The notes under the pieces: generated by a model
The model's input: only the letters and a program-made list of their open reading frames with translations
Told to the model about the DNA's origin: nothing
The model's database searches: none
Part shown: one piece after another, positions 5,281-13,359 of the stretch
How the letters are laid out: each line of letters begins with the position of its first letter
Position numbering within the stretch: the stretch's first letter is position 1
Source: an uncultured Odoribacter sp.
GTDB lineage: Bacteria; Bacteroidota; Bacteroidia; Bacteroidales; Marinifilaceae
Length of the DNA stretch: 13,359 nt
Direction of reading: 5' to 3'
Assembly (NCBI GenBank): GCA_900548135.1
Contig: URJC01000038.1
Location: 1 to 13,359, forward strand
Position numbers and translations under genes: made by a program

Positions 5281-7038
5281 ATGGCAAAGACACAAGGAAA
5301 AGTCCATAGCATAATTTCTAACCTTGTACTCGTCAAGGTCGAAGGACCTGTTTCTCAAAATGAAATCTGTTTCATTGAGGAGAATGAGGAACGTTTGATG
5401 GCGGAAGTGATTAAGGTGGTGGGAGATCTTGCTTATGTACAAGTATTTGAAAGTACCCGTGGATTAAAACCCGGAATGCCCGTTGAATTTCAAAATCATA
5501 TGCTTGAGGTTAGTCTCGGACCGGGATTGTTATCGAAAAATTTCGATGGTTTGCAGAATGACCTGGATAAAATGACCGGCGTTTTTTTGAAGCGTGGAGA
5601 ATATACGAATCCGTTGGAGGATGATAAGAAATGGAGTTTTACTCCTTTGGCCCAAGCCGGGGATCAGGTGAAGGCGGCTGATTGGCTGGGAAATGTGAAG
5701 GAGAATTGGCTGGATCATAAGATTATGGTTCCATTTAAGATGGAAGGGACATACACGGTTGTTTCTGTTGCTGCTGAGGGGGAATATACCATAAAAGATA
5801 CCATTGCTGTATTGAAAGATGAGGCAGGCAAGGAGTATCCTATTACTATGGTGCAGAAATGGCCGGTGAAGGTTGCCATCCGGAATTATGTGGATAAACC
5901 CCGTCCTTTCCGTCAAATGGAAACAGGGGTACGTGTGATTGATACGATGAATCCCATGCTGGAAGGGGGAACCGGATTTATTCCGGGGCCGTTTGGTACA
6001 GGGAAAACAGTGTTACAACATGCTTTGGCCCGTTTTGCTGATGCTGATGTCATCATTATGGCAGCTTGTGGAGAACGTGCTAATGAGGTTGTGGAAATTT
6101 TTACAGAGTTTCCGCAATTGCAGGACCCGCGGTCCGGCCGTTCGTTGTATGAGCGTACGACTATTATTGCCAATACTTCCAATATGCCGGTGGCTGCACG
6201 TGAAGCTTCGGTGTATACGGCGATGACTATTGGTGAATATTACCGGGCTATGGGAATGAAAGTGCTGTTGTTGGCCGACTCTACTTCACGCTGGGCGCAG
6301 GCGTTGCGTGAGATGTCAAATCGTATGGAAGAATTACCCGGACAGGATGCGTTCCCTATGGATCTGTCGGCTATTATTTCAAATTTTTATGCCCGGGCTG
6401 GTATGGTGTATCTGAACAATGGGAAAACCGGTTCAGTCACCTTTATCGGTACTGTGTCTCCCGCTGGTGGTAACCTGAAGGAACCGGTAACGGAGTCTAC
6501 GAAGAAAGTGGCCCGTTGTTTTTATGCTTTGTCGCAAGCTCGAGCCGATTCAAAACGTTACCCCGCAATCGATACGCTGGAATCTTATTCTAAGTACCTG
6601 GAGTATCCGGAATTCGTAGAATATGCTAAGAAAAATATTTCTGATAACTGGATTGCTGACGTGAATGAGGCTCGCAATATGTTGGTTCGGGGACGGGAAA
6701 CTGCAGAGCAGATTGATATCCTTGGAGATGATGGGGTACCTTTGGATTATCATTTGATTTTCTGGAAATCAGAGTTGATTGATTTTGTGATTTTGCAACA
6801 GGATGCATTTGATAATATTGATGGTTCGACTTCTATGGAACGTCAGCAATATATGTTGAATATGGTACTGGGAGTTGTCCGCTCAAGTTTTGACTTTGAT
6901 TCTTTTGAAGAAGTTAATCCTTATTTTAAACGCATAATCAATGGGTTCAAGCAAATGAACTATTCTGAATTCCAATCCGATAAATTCAAGAAGTTTGAAG
7001 CGGAAGTGAATGATATTATTAATGAAAGAAGAAAATAA
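5281..7038 (+). CDS. atpA: V-type ATPase catalytic subunit A
   Basis: The 585-residue A subunit carries the catalytic sites of the A3B3 head. The Walker A loop GPFGTGKT lies at 236-243 with Lys242 and Thr243; GERANE at 264-269 supplies Glu265, the expected catalytic carboxylate; LLADSTSRWAQALREMSNR is the Walker B/DELSEED-side signature, followed by MEELPGQDAFPMDLSAIISN. The V-type non-homologous insert ahead of the P-loop (about residues 105-190) is present, which separates it from F-type beta subunits. The start at 5281 (MAKTQGKVHSIISNLVLVKV) was chosen over an ATG at 5206, which would prepend 25 residues read from A/T-rich repeat. In cells the direction, ATP hydrolysis driving ion export or the reverse, cannot be read from the sequence. 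atpB follows after 93 bases. Confidence 0.97.
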   Translation: MAKTQGKVHSIISNLVLVKVEGPVSQNEICFIEENEERLMAEVIKVVGDLAYVQVFESTRGLKPGMPVEFQNHMLEVSLGPGLLSKNFDGLQNDLDKMTGVFLKRGEYTNPLEDDKKWSFTPLAQAGDQVKAADWLGNVKENWLDHKIMVPFKMEGTYTVVSVAAEGEYTIKDTIAVLKDEAGKEYPITMVQKWPVKVAIRNYVDKPRPFRQMETGVRVIDTMNPMLEGGTGFIPGPFGTGKTVLQHALARFADADVIIMAACGERANEVVEIFTEFPQLQDPRSGRSLYERTTIIANTSNMPVAAREASVYTAMTIGEYYRAMGMKVLLLADSTSRWAQALREMSNRMEELPGQDAFPMDLSAIISNFYARAGMVYLNNGKTGSVTFIGTVSPAGGNLKEPVTESTKKVARCFYALSQARADSKRYPAIDTLESYSKYLEYPEFVEYAKKNISDNWIADVNEARNMLVRGRETAEQIDILGDDGVPLDYHLIFWKSELIDFVILQQDAFDNIDGSTSMERQQYMLNMVLGVVRSSFDFDSFEEVNPYFKRIINGFKQMNYSEFQSDKFKKFEAEVNDIINERRK

Positions 7039-7042
7039 ATCT

Positions 7043-7087
7043 AATTGCAGATGGCAGGTTGCAATTTTTGAATGGAGCGAAAGCTCT
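7043..7087 (+). repeat. Two hairpins between atpA and atpB
   Basis: AATTGCA (7043-7049) pairs with TGCAATT (7060-7066), followed by TTT, giving a weak terminator-like form. Then GGAGC (7074-7078), a GAAA tetraloop and GCTCT (7083-7087) form a compact 5-bp hairpin. Both lie within the 93-base gap, just ahead of the A/T-rich repeat copy. Confidence 0.45.
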
Positions 7088-7093
7088 GATGGA

Positions 7094-7130
7094 AACGTAA
7101 TCTGAAATCTAGAATTTAAAATTTGAAATA
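7094..7130 (+). repeat. A/T-rich intercistronic repeat, copy before atpB
   Basis: AACGTAATCT (7094-7103) followed by AGAATTTAAAATTTGAAATA abuts the atpB ATG. It resembles the copy at 4339-4370 in front of the DUF2764 gene, though the spacing of the two blocks differs. Confidence 0.45.
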
Positions 7131-7131
7131 A

Positions 7132-8454
7132 ATGAACACTGCTTTTCAAAAAGTATATACTAAAATTACTCAGATCACGAAAGCTACTTGTTCACTAAAA
7201 GCACAGGGGGTTGGTAATGACGAACTGGCTATTGTGAACGGACGTTTGGCTCAGGTAGTAAAGATTTGGGGAGATGATATCACATTGCAGGTGTTTTCAG
7301 GTACCGAAGGAATTCCCACGAATGCAGAAGTGACTTTTTTAGGAAAAGCTCCTACTTTAAAAGTAGGTGAAGATTTGTGTGGACGTTTTTTTAATGCATT
7401 TGGAGAGCCTATTGACGGAGGACCTGCAGTGGATGGTGAAGAACGTGAAATCGGAGGACCTTCCGTAAATCCGGTTCGCCGTAAGCAACCCTCAGAGTTG
7501 ATCGCTACGGGTATTGCAGGTATCGATTTGAACAATACCTTAGTGTCGGGTCAAAAAATACCGTTTTTTGCAGACCCTGACCAGCCCTATAATCAGGTCA
7601 TGGCCAATGTTGCTTTACGTGCTCAGACCGATCGTATTATTTTGGGAGGTATGGGCTTGACGAATGATGATTATTTATATTTTAAGAATTTATTTGACAA
7701 TGCTGGTGTGCTTGACCGTATTGTCAGTTTTGTCAATACGACCGAAGCTCCTCCTGTTGAACGTTTGTTAGTGCCGGATATGGCTTTGACAGCCGCAGAG
7801 TATTTTGCTGTAGATAAAAATGAAAAAGTGCTGGTGCTGTTGACAGATATGACTTTATATGCGGATGCTTTGAGTATTGTATCTAACCGTATGGATCAGA
7901 TTCCTTCCAAAGATTCTATGCCTGGATCCTTGTATTCAGATTTGGCAAAAATATATGAGAAAGCTGTGCAGTTCCCGGAAGGAGGGTCTATTACGATTAT
8001 TGCCGTGACAACTTTGTCAGGTGGGGATATTACTCATGCAATACCGGATAATACGGGTTATATTACTGAAGGACAGTTGTTCTTGCGTAAAGATACAGAG
8101 ATCGGGAAAGTGATTGTTGACCCCTTCCGGAGTTTGTCCCGTTTGAAACAGCTTGTGATTGGTAAGAAAACACGGAAAGATCATCCACAGGTGATGAATG
8201 CAGCTATCCGTTTGTATGCTGATGCAGCTAATGCACGAACGAAACTGGAAAATGGTTTTGATCTGACAGATTACGATAAACGTACGCTGGAGTTTGCAAA
8301 AGATTATTCTAACGAGTTGTTGGCTATTGACGTTAATGTCAGTATTACTCAGATGTTGGATACAGCCTGGACTTTATTCCGGAAGTATTTCAACCGTTCA
8401 GAGTTGGGGATCAAGAAAGAGATTGTGGATGAATTTGGAAATTACGAGGATTGA
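7132..8454 (+). CDS. atpB: V-type ATPase non-catalytic subunit B
   Basis: The 440-residue B subunit alternates with A in the head. As in the family, the Walker A position is degenerate (VSGQKIPFFADPDQPYNQ), so it does not hydrolyse ATP. SLSRL at 334-338 places Arg337 as the arginine finger reaching the catalytic site of A. Other blocks are FFNAFGEPIDGGPAV near the N-terminus and TTEAPPVERLLVPDMALTAA, followed by VLLTDMTLYADALSIVSNRM in the middle. Length is slightly under that of archaeal B (about 460). The ATG at 7132 is preceded by A/T-rich sequence rather than a Shine-Dalgarno site. atpD begins 25 bases after its stop. Confidence 0.96.
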   Translation: MNTAFQKVYTKITQITKATCSLKAQGVGNDELAIVNGRLAQVVKIWGDDITLQVFSGTEGIPTNAEVTFLGKAPTLKVGEDLCGRFFNAFGEPIDGGPAVDGEEREIGGPSVNPVRRKQPSELIATGIAGIDLNNTLVSGQKIPFFADPDQPYNQVMANVALRAQTDRIILGGMGLTNDDYLYFKNLFDNAGVLDRIVSFVNTTEAPPVERLLVPDMALTAAEYFAVDKNEKVLVLLTDMTLYADALSIVSNRMDQIPSKDSMPGSLYSDLAKIYEKAVQFPEGGSITIIAVTTLSGGDITHAIPDNTGYITEGQLFLRKDTEIGKVIVDPFRSLSRLKQLVIGKKTRKDHPQVMNAAIRLYADAANARTKLENGFDLTDYDKRTLEFAKDYSNELLAIDVNVSITQMLDTAWTLFRKYFNRSELGIKKEIVDEFGNYED

Positions 8455-8479
8455 TGATTTGAAGTATTAATTATTGGGT

Positions 8480-9079
8480 ATGGCAATAAAATTTCAATAT
8501 AACAAAACCTCGCTTCAGAATCTTGACAAACAGTTGAAGATGCGGGTGCGGGCTTTGCCTACCATCAAAAATAAGGAATCGGCCTTGAGGTCGGAAGTAA
8601 AGAAAGCAAAAGAAGTGGCAGAGGAATTCGACGGAAAGTTATCGGATCGCCTAAATGCCATTCAGGAAATGCTGCAGCTTTACGACGAATATAGACCGGA
8701 TATCTTGGCAGTAAAAGAAGTGGAGATGTCGGTGAAAAAAATTGCTGGCGTCCGGACTCCTGTTTTGGATAAGGTGGAATATGAGATAAAAGATTTCAGC
8801 TTGTTTAATGCTCCTGGATGGTTCCTTGATGGTATTCAGTATATAAAAGAAGTGGTCAATCTGGCTCTGGAAAGTGAGTTTTATATGCGTAAGATGGAAC
8901 TTCTGGACCGGGCTCGTAAGAAGACCACCCAGAAAGTGAATCTGTATGAAAAAGTGCAGATCCCCGGTTTTCAGGAAGCTATCCGGAAGATCAAGAGATT
9001 CCTGGAAGACGAGGAGAATCTTTCTAAGTCAGCTCAGAAAATTGTGAAAACCCGTAAAGCGATGGAGGACGGAGTATGA
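8480..9079 (+). CDS. atpD: V-type ATPase subunit D (central rotor shaft)
   Basis: The 199-residue protein is the rotor shaft turning inside the A3B3 head. The N-terminal part (MAIKFQYNKTSLQNLDKQLK, then RVRALPTIKNKESALR) and the C-terminal part (about 140-199, ARKKTTQKVNLYEKVQIPG and the QEAIRKIKRFLEDEE helix) are the two long helices of the coiled-coil shaft, with a short globular middle. The start is ATG 8480; a TTG at 8474 could add two residues but is less likely. Its stop overlaps the next gene by the four bases ATGA, so atpI is probably translationally coupled. Its usual partner F, which sits at the shaft base, is not encoded in this operon. Confidence 0.93.
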   Translation: MAIKFQYNKTSLQNLDKQLKMRVRALPTIKNKESALRSEVKKAKEVAEEFDGKLSDRLNAIQEMLQLYDEYRPDILAVKEVEMSVKKIAGVRTPVLDKVEYEIKDFSLFNAPGWFLDGIQYIKEVVNLALESEFYMRKMELLDRARKKTTQKVNLYEKVQIPGFQEAIRKIKRFLEDEENLSKSAQKIVKTRKAMEDGV

Positions 9080-10929
9080 TAGTACCTATGCGAAAATTAT
9101 CCTTGTTGATCTTTTATAAAGATTATCAGGGGTTTCTCGAAGAACTTCGGGAAAGAGGTGTTGTCCATATTTATGAGAATAAGGAACATGCTGCAGAGGA
9201 TGAGACTTTGCAGGCAAAATTGCGTCTCGTAAAACGGGTGAATGAGATGATCCGGCTTTTGGAAAACAGGGGCGTAAAGGAAGAAAAGGAAAAAGCTGAG
9301 GTCTTGGATGAGGATTTACTTGCTTATCTGGAAGAACAATATCGGCGGCAAGACCAGATAGGAGTACAACTGGGCAACTTAGAAAAAGAGGCGACCTTGT
9401 ACGAGCCCTGGGGAAAATTTTCTAAAGAACGGATTGCTGGTTTAACTGAGGCGGGTTGGGATTTACGTTTTTTTACTGTTCCGGATAGAAAATATCTGCC
9501 GGAATGGGAAGATCAGTTTCATGCAACGATTATCAATGAACAGCGGGGGCAGAAATATTTTGTAACTATAACTCCGGCAGGAGAATCTGAAAAACCGGAT
9601 GCTGATGTTTTTATTTTTCCTCAGGAGTCTGAAGAAAGTATCCGGGGAAATATAAAACAGTTGCGGGAGGAACAGCTACAATTAATTGCTCATTTAGATA
9701 ATATTGCTGTCAATTCGTTAAAGCGTTTGAAACATTACCGGGAAACGATTAGTGAAGTAACTGATTTTCTGCAAGTGGAAAATGCCTCACAGGGATTGGT
9801 GGAAGAAAAGGTGATCGCTCTGGAAGGTTGGATTCCGGTGACGCAGGAAGCGGATATGAAAGAATTTTTGCAGAGCCGTGAAGTATATTATGAACTCTCT
9901 ATTCCGACTCCTGATGAGGATGTGCCTGTATTGTTGGAAAATAATCGCTTTACTAAACTTTTTGAACCTATTACCGAGATGTTTGCGCTGCCTAATTATC
10001 ATGAATTGGACCCGACGCCATTTTTCGCTCCATTTTTCATGTTGTTTTTTGGGTTGTGTATGGGAGATGGAGGATATGGATTGTTGATCTGGCTTGTGTG
10101 TTTCTTGCTGGCTAAAAAGGCAAAGCCTGCAATGAAAGGCTATCTGGTGTTGGGTGAATATCTCGGATTGGCAACGGTTGTCGTAGGTTTATTGACTGGT
10201 TCGTTTTTTGGTATTGCTTTGGATGCTGTTGAATGGTCTTGGTTGAAAGGGGTAAAACAATATTTTGTGACAGAAGCAAATTATGGACAATATTTGAATG
10301 GCTACAATCCGATGATGGTGGTTGCTGTTGTTATCGGTATTATTCAGATCCTTTTCGGTATGTGCCTCAGTGCGGCCAAGTTGACAAAACAATTTGGATT
10401 TAAGTATGGCATGTCGACTATAGCGTGGGTTGTTGCTTTGATTTTGTTAGGCGTAACTTTTGGTTTACCTGCCCTGGGAGTGGCATTGCCTGTAATATTG
10501 ACTTATATTTTGTATGGTGTTATTACGGTTTGTGCTTTTGTGATTGTATTTATGAATTCTCCGGGTAAAGGAGTGTTGATGAATTTTGGTTCGGCACTAT
10601 GGGGAACGTATAATATGGCTACAGGTTTACTGGGAGATACCTTGTCTTATATTCGTTTATTCGCTTTAGGATTGACAGGTAGTATTTTAGGAGGGGTATT
10701 TAATACGTTGGCTTTTGATTTGACCGTTTCATTACCTGTGGTGGCCCGGTTTGTTGCAGTATTGCTGATATTGCTTATAGGACATGCAATCAATTTTGGT
10801 CTATGTATGATCGGGGCTTTTGTACATCCTATGCGTTTGACGTTTGTTGAATTTTATAAGAATGCGGGTTTTGAAGGCGGTGGCAAAAAATATTCTCCTT
10901 TCCGCCGAAGAGTAACTGTTGAAAAATGA
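9076..10929 (+). CDS. atpI: V-type ATPase subunit I (a), membrane stator
   Basis: The 617-residue protein joins the peripheral stalk to the ion channel. The N-terminal half (1 to about 310) is soluble, charged and partly coiled coil (MIVPMRKLSLLIFYKDYQGF at the start). The C-terminal half has about seven to eight membrane helices, beginning near residue 315 (FFAPFFMLFFGLCMGDGGYG). LSYIRLFALGLTGSILGG places Arg527 as the essential arginine that faces the ring glutamate during ion passage. The protein is a little shorter than archaeal homologues (about 650). The start overlaps the atpD stop as ATGA, and MIVPM is the usual beginning of this family in Bacteroidetes. Acts in the cytoplasmic membrane; atpK follows after 31 bases. 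Confidence 0.94.
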   Translation: MIVPMRKLSLLIFYKDYQGFLEELRERGVVHIYENKEHAAEDETLQAKLRLVKRVNEMIRLLENRGVKEEKEKAEVLDEDLLAYLEEQYRRQDQIGVQLGNLEKEATLYEPWGKFSKERIAGLTEAGWDLRFFTVPDRKYLPEWEDQFHATIINEQRGQKYFVTITPAGESEKPDADVFIFPQESEESIRGNIKQLREEQLQLIAHLDNIAVNSLKRLKHYRETISEVTDFLQVENASQGLVEEKVIALEGWIPVTQEADMKEFLQSREVYYELSIPTPDEDVPVLLENNRFTKLFEPITEMFALPNYHELDPTPFFAPFFMLFFGLCMGDGGYGLLIWLVCFLLAKKAKPAMKGYLVLGEYLGLATVVVGLLTGSFFGIALDAVEWSWLKGVKQYFVTEANYGQYLNGYNPMMVVAVVIGIIQILFGMCLSAAKLTKQFGFKYGMSTIAWVVALILLGVTFGLPALGVALPVILTYILYGVITVCAFVIVFMNSPGKGVLMNFGSALWGTYNMATGLLGDTLSYIRLFALGLTGSILGGVFNTLAFDLTVSLPVVARFVAVLLILLIGHAINFGLCMIGAFVHPMRLTFVEFYKNAGFEGGGKKYSPFRRRVTVEK

Positions 10930-10942
10930 AATAATAAAATAA

Positions 10943-11413
<471 letters not shown>

Positions 11414-11450
11414 GTGAGAAAAGCTGTAATTGGAAACATTTGAAACTAAT

Positions 11451-11490
11451 AAAGGGACTGTCTGAATATTTAGACAGTTCTTTTTTTATT
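11451..11490 (+). terminator. Rho-independent terminator of the V-type ATPase operon
   Basis: Bases 11451-11463 pair with 11472-11484 (13 bp, two G-U pairs) around an 8-base loop, and a run of seven T's (11481-11487) overlaps and follows the 3' arm. It begins 37 bases after the atpK stop. Confidence 0.9.
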
Positions 11491-11708
11491 GTTTTTCAAC
11501 GGGATTGTGACGGATTATTTGATTTTTTATGTATCCACTTTCCTTTTTGTGTATTATAGTCTTCGATTTTTTATACATTATCCAGTTGTAAACAGAGAAG
11601 ATTGGACAGGTTTCCATCCCCATATTCCCTCCGTCTATTTTTGGATGTAAGTTATCGGAGATGAAGCGTGGAATCCAATGAATAGAGGATGAAGATAAAA
11701 AGGAGAAG
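11488..11708. other. Intergenic stretch without a recognisable gene
   Basis: This A/T-rich stretch separates the ATPase terminator from the sigma factor promoter. On the minus strand a 93-codon frame (11767-11486) is open; its middle part (GNMGMETCPIFSVYNWIMYK) looks more protein-like than its Phe/Ser-rich beginning, but I recognise no family, and it has no clear promoter or leader. It may be a gene remnant or chance. No RNA gene or inverted terminal repeats were seen. Confidence 0.4.
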
Positions 11709-11709
11709 C

Positions 11710-11739
11710 TTGAAAAATTAAAGAAATTGGATAAATTTG
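11710..11739 (+). promoter_or_regulatory. Promoter of the ECF sigma factor gene
   Basis: TTG (11710-11712) lies 19 bases before TAAATTTG (11732-11739), an exact TAnnTTTG box. Transcription would begin near 11745, about 38 bases before the sigma factor start. A 6-bp repeat GTATTT/AAATAC (11739-11753) straddles that point. The match to the housekeeping consensus suggests constitutive basal expression of the sigma gene. Confidence 0.6.
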
Positions 11740-11783
11740 TATTTATAAAATACAGAGAGTAGTGCATTTTAAATCATAATGGG

Positions 11784-12344
11784 GTGGAAGATAAAATTAA
11801 ATATGAAAAACATTGGCTGAAACTGTTGGTAGAAGGAGATGAGAAGGCTTATAAACGTTTGTTTGATTTATATTATTCCTCATTGGTCATGTTTGCTGCA
11901 AAATATTTGAGAGATACCGATCTGGCAGAGGATTTGGTACAGGATGTCATTTATGATTTCTGGAAACAGAGGCAGCATCTTTCGGAACTTTCTTCTTTGA
12001 AATCCTGGTTGTATATATCAGTGAGAAACCGGTGTATCAATTATCTGGAACATGATAAGGTGAAGAAAAAATACTTACAATTAAACGGGGAAGCTGAAGC
12101 TGATTTTTTTCTATCGCAGATCATCGAAGAAGAGGTGTATCTGGCATTGAAACAGGCAATTGATATTTTACCCCCTAAAATCAGGACTATCTTTTATCTG
12201 ATACTGGAGAGGAAAACCAATGCGGAGATCGCCTCTTTGTTGGGGATAACCGAAGAGGCTGTAAAGGCTTATAGAAAGAGAGGTATGAAGATGCTGCGGA
12301 TACGGTTGAGTAATTTCTGGATATTAGCATTGTTAATTTTTTAA
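11784..12344 (+). CDS. ECF sigma-70 factor, Bacteroides expansion type
   Basis: The 186-residue protein has sigma region 2 at about 20-85 (AYKRLFDLYYSSLVMFAAKY, then DLAEDLVQDVIYDFWKQ, which binds polymerase and the -10 element) and region 4 at about 120-172 with the helix-turn-helix NAEIASLLGITEEAVKAYRK. Regions 1.1 and 3 are missing, as in ECF factors. It ends in a hydrophobic tail (FWILALLIF) often seen in this family. The start is GTG at 11784, since no in-frame ATG occurs before residue 36; an out-of-frame ATG overlaps just upstream at 11779. The FecR-like gene begins 52 bases later. Such pairs in Bacteroidetes activate uptake or polysaccharide-utilisation operons when an outer-membrane SusC/FecA-like receptor signals through FecR; the target here lies outside the window. 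Confidence 0.92.
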   Translation: MEDKIKYEKHWLKLLVEGDEKAYKRLFDLYYSSLVMFAAKYLRDTDLAEDLVQDVIYDFWKQRQHLSELSSLKSWLYISVRNRCINYLEHDKVKKKYLQLNGEAEADFFLSQIIEEEVYLALKQAIDILPPKIRTIFYLILERKTNAEIASLLGITEEAVKAYRKRGMKMLRIRLSNFWILALLIF

Positions 12345-12370
12345 ATTTTTGCCCACTTTTTAGTTTTTTC

Positions 12371-12391
12371 CTGTCTTTATACAAAAGGCAG
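12371..12391 (+). promoter_or_regulatory. Hairpin ahead of the fecR-like gene
   Basis: CTGTCTTT (12371-12378) pairs with AAAGGCAG (12384-12391) around ATACA, 8 bp with one G-U pair, and ends five bases before the start codon. A T-rich run (12345-12370) precedes it. It may affect translation of the anti-sigma factor relative to the sigma factor; this is inferred from position only. Confidence 0.4.
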
Positions 12392-12396
12392 AAAAT

Positions 12397-13359
12397 ATGG
12401 AATTAAAAAGTGAGAAAGCATTTCGGATTGCTGATTTGATTTTGCGTTATCAGGAGGAGACTATCTCAGAAGAGGAGATGGAAGAACTCAGGCTTTGGCT
12501 GAAGAAATCAACGGAACATCAGCAACAATTTGAAAATCTGAATGATCGTGACTATATCAGGCGGAAACGCGAACTGGATTTGTCTATAAATCCGGCTGCT
12601 GCGTATACTGCTTTTTCTGAAAGAATAGCAAGGGAACGTCCATGGTCTTACAGGAAGTTGCGTGGGTTAGCTGCTGTGGCAGCTGTATGTCTGATTGCAA
12701 TAGGGATTTACTGGTGCTGGCTCCGGGAAGACAGGAACGGTACGCTTGTTCCTCAGGTATCGACATCTGTCATTCCTGCTGGTAGTAGTAAGGCTGTCCT
12801 TACCTTGGCCAACGGGGAACAGATTCATTTGTGCGGAGATACTGCCACTTCTATAAAGCAGCAGGATGGTTCTGTAGCTAAGGCTTCGTCTGCCTCTTTA
12901 GTGTATCAGAATATTCCGTCTTTGCCGGAAGAGCTATTGTATAATTCTTTGAGTATTCCCCGTAAGGGAGAATTTGTACTTGTACTGTCCGACGGAACGA
13001 AAATCTGGCTGAACTCGGAGAGTGAAGTGGAATATCCGATTGTTTTTCCCTCCGGGGAACGAAGGATACGTTTGCAGGGAGAGGCTTATTTTCAGGTGGC
13101 CTCTGATAAATCGTCCCCTTTTATTATAGAGATGGGAAAGGTGCAGGTACAGGTGTTGGGAACCTCTTTTAATCTCCGGGCTTATCAGGATGAAGAAATG
13201 ATTCAGACCACCCTGGTGGAAGGGAGGGTATGCATGTTCACCGGCAAAAAACGGATATTGTTGTACCCGAATGAACAGGGGGCTATAGAGCTGAAGACTG
13301 GTAATTTAGTTAAAAAGCAAGTGGATGTACAGGCATATATCGGTTGGAAAAACGGGAGG
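12397..13359 (+). CDS. FecR-family anti-sigma factor, 5' part
   Basis: The first 321 codons lie in the window and the gene continues beyond its end. Residues 1-85 form the cytoplasmic sigma-binding part (FRIADLILRYQEETISEEEM, ELRLWLKKS). About 89-108 (LRGLAAVAAVCLIAIGIYW) is the single membrane helix, so the rest is periplasmic. About 185-280 is the FecR beta domain: IPRKGEFVLVLSDGTKIWLN, RRIRLQGEAYFQVA, VQVLGTSFNLRAY and TTLVEGRV. The window ends at QAYIGWKNGR, where a C-terminal DUF4974 domain normally begins. The protein holds the adjacent ECF sigma factor until a receptor signal reaches its periplasmic part. The ATG at 12397 follows the sigma stop by 52 bases, which suggests one transcript. 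The signal and target operon cannot be named from this window. Confidence 0.92.
   Translation, partial: MELKSEKAFRIADLILRYQEETISEEEMEELRLWLKKSTEHQQQFENLNDRDYIRRKRELDLSINPAAAYTAFSERIARERPWSYRKLRGLAAVAAVCLIAIGIYWCWLREDRNGTLVPQVSTSVIPAGSSKAVLTLANGEQIHLCGDTATSIKQQDGSVAKASSASLVYQNIPSLPEELLYNSLSIPRKGEFVLVLSDGTKIWLNSESEVEYPIVFPSGERRIRLQGEAYFQVASDKSSPFIIEMGKVQVQVLGTSFNLRAYQDEEMIQTTLVEGRVCMFTGKKRILLYPNEQGAIELKTGNLVKKQVDVQAYIGWKNGR

Noticed and set aside
5530..6182. Open minus-strand frames opposite atpA (128 and 89 codons)
   Set aside because: They lie fully opposite a strongly conserved gene and have no leader or recognisable protein family; they are a by-product of its codon use.
4259..7131. Missing V-ATPase subunits F or G/H hidden in the intercistronic gaps
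   Set aside because: The gaps of 117, 89 and 93 bases cannot encode proteins of about 100 residues and contain repeats and stops.
7251..7535. Minus-strand frame of 94 codons opposite atpB
   Set aside because: Shadow of the conserved atpB coding sequence, Pro/Ser-rich, with no family resemblance.
12584..12766. Minus-strand frame opposite the FecR-like gene
   Set aside because: The plus-strand FecR frame is continuous with clear domains; the opposite frame has no family resemblance.

Overview
The window is chromosomal DNA from a member of the Bacteroidetes, most likely order Bacteroidales; a gut lineage is a guess. Evidence: several -7 boxes of the TAnnTTTG type with a TTG/TTTG element 18-20 bases upstream, A/T-rich leaders without Shine-Dalgarno sites, an ECF sigma factor of the Bacteroides-expansion type followed by a FecR-like anti-sigma factor, a greA-HIT gene pair, and the E-X-A-B-D-I-K order of V-type ATPase genes found in Bacteroidetes, spirochaetes and chlamydiae.

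Layout. Bases 1-1196: housekeeping genes on the minus strand (5' part of a phospho-sugar mutase gene, then rplS for ribosomal protein L19), with a terminator and promoter packed together between them, and a 387-base divergent region holding the rplS and greA promoters and a hairpin-bearing greA leader. Bases 1197-2229: greA and a HIT-family hydrolase gene, ending in a strong terminator. Bases 2230-2487: no intact gene; a long palindrome and what may be a frameshifted gene relic. Bases 2488-3387: a LysR-type regulator on the minus strand, divergent from the main operon across 265 bases that contain two similar promoters and a dyad of GATTTA half-sites.

Bases 3653-11413 form the centre of the window: a seven-gene V-type ATPase operon (atpE, a DUF2764 gene, atpA, atpB, atpD, atpI, atpK) closed by a terminator at 11451-11487. 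A3B3 head, D rotor shaft, E stalk, I stator membrane subunit and K ring are all intact, with catalytic P-loop, arginine finger, essential membrane arginine and an Na+-type ring site visible. Recognisable subunits C (d), F and G/H are absent, and DUF2764 sits where a replacement might be expected.

Bases 11488-11783 hold no convincing gene except the promoter for the next unit. Bases 11784-13359 begin an ECF sigma/FecR regulatory pair that runs off the window; in this phylum such pairs usually control a TonB-dependent SusC/SusD-like uptake system, but none is visible here. No rRNA, tRNA, CRISPR array or intact mobile element was seen. The window is mainly ordinary core genome; its most thought-provoking part is the reduced V-ATPase with its uncharacterised DUF2764 subunit.
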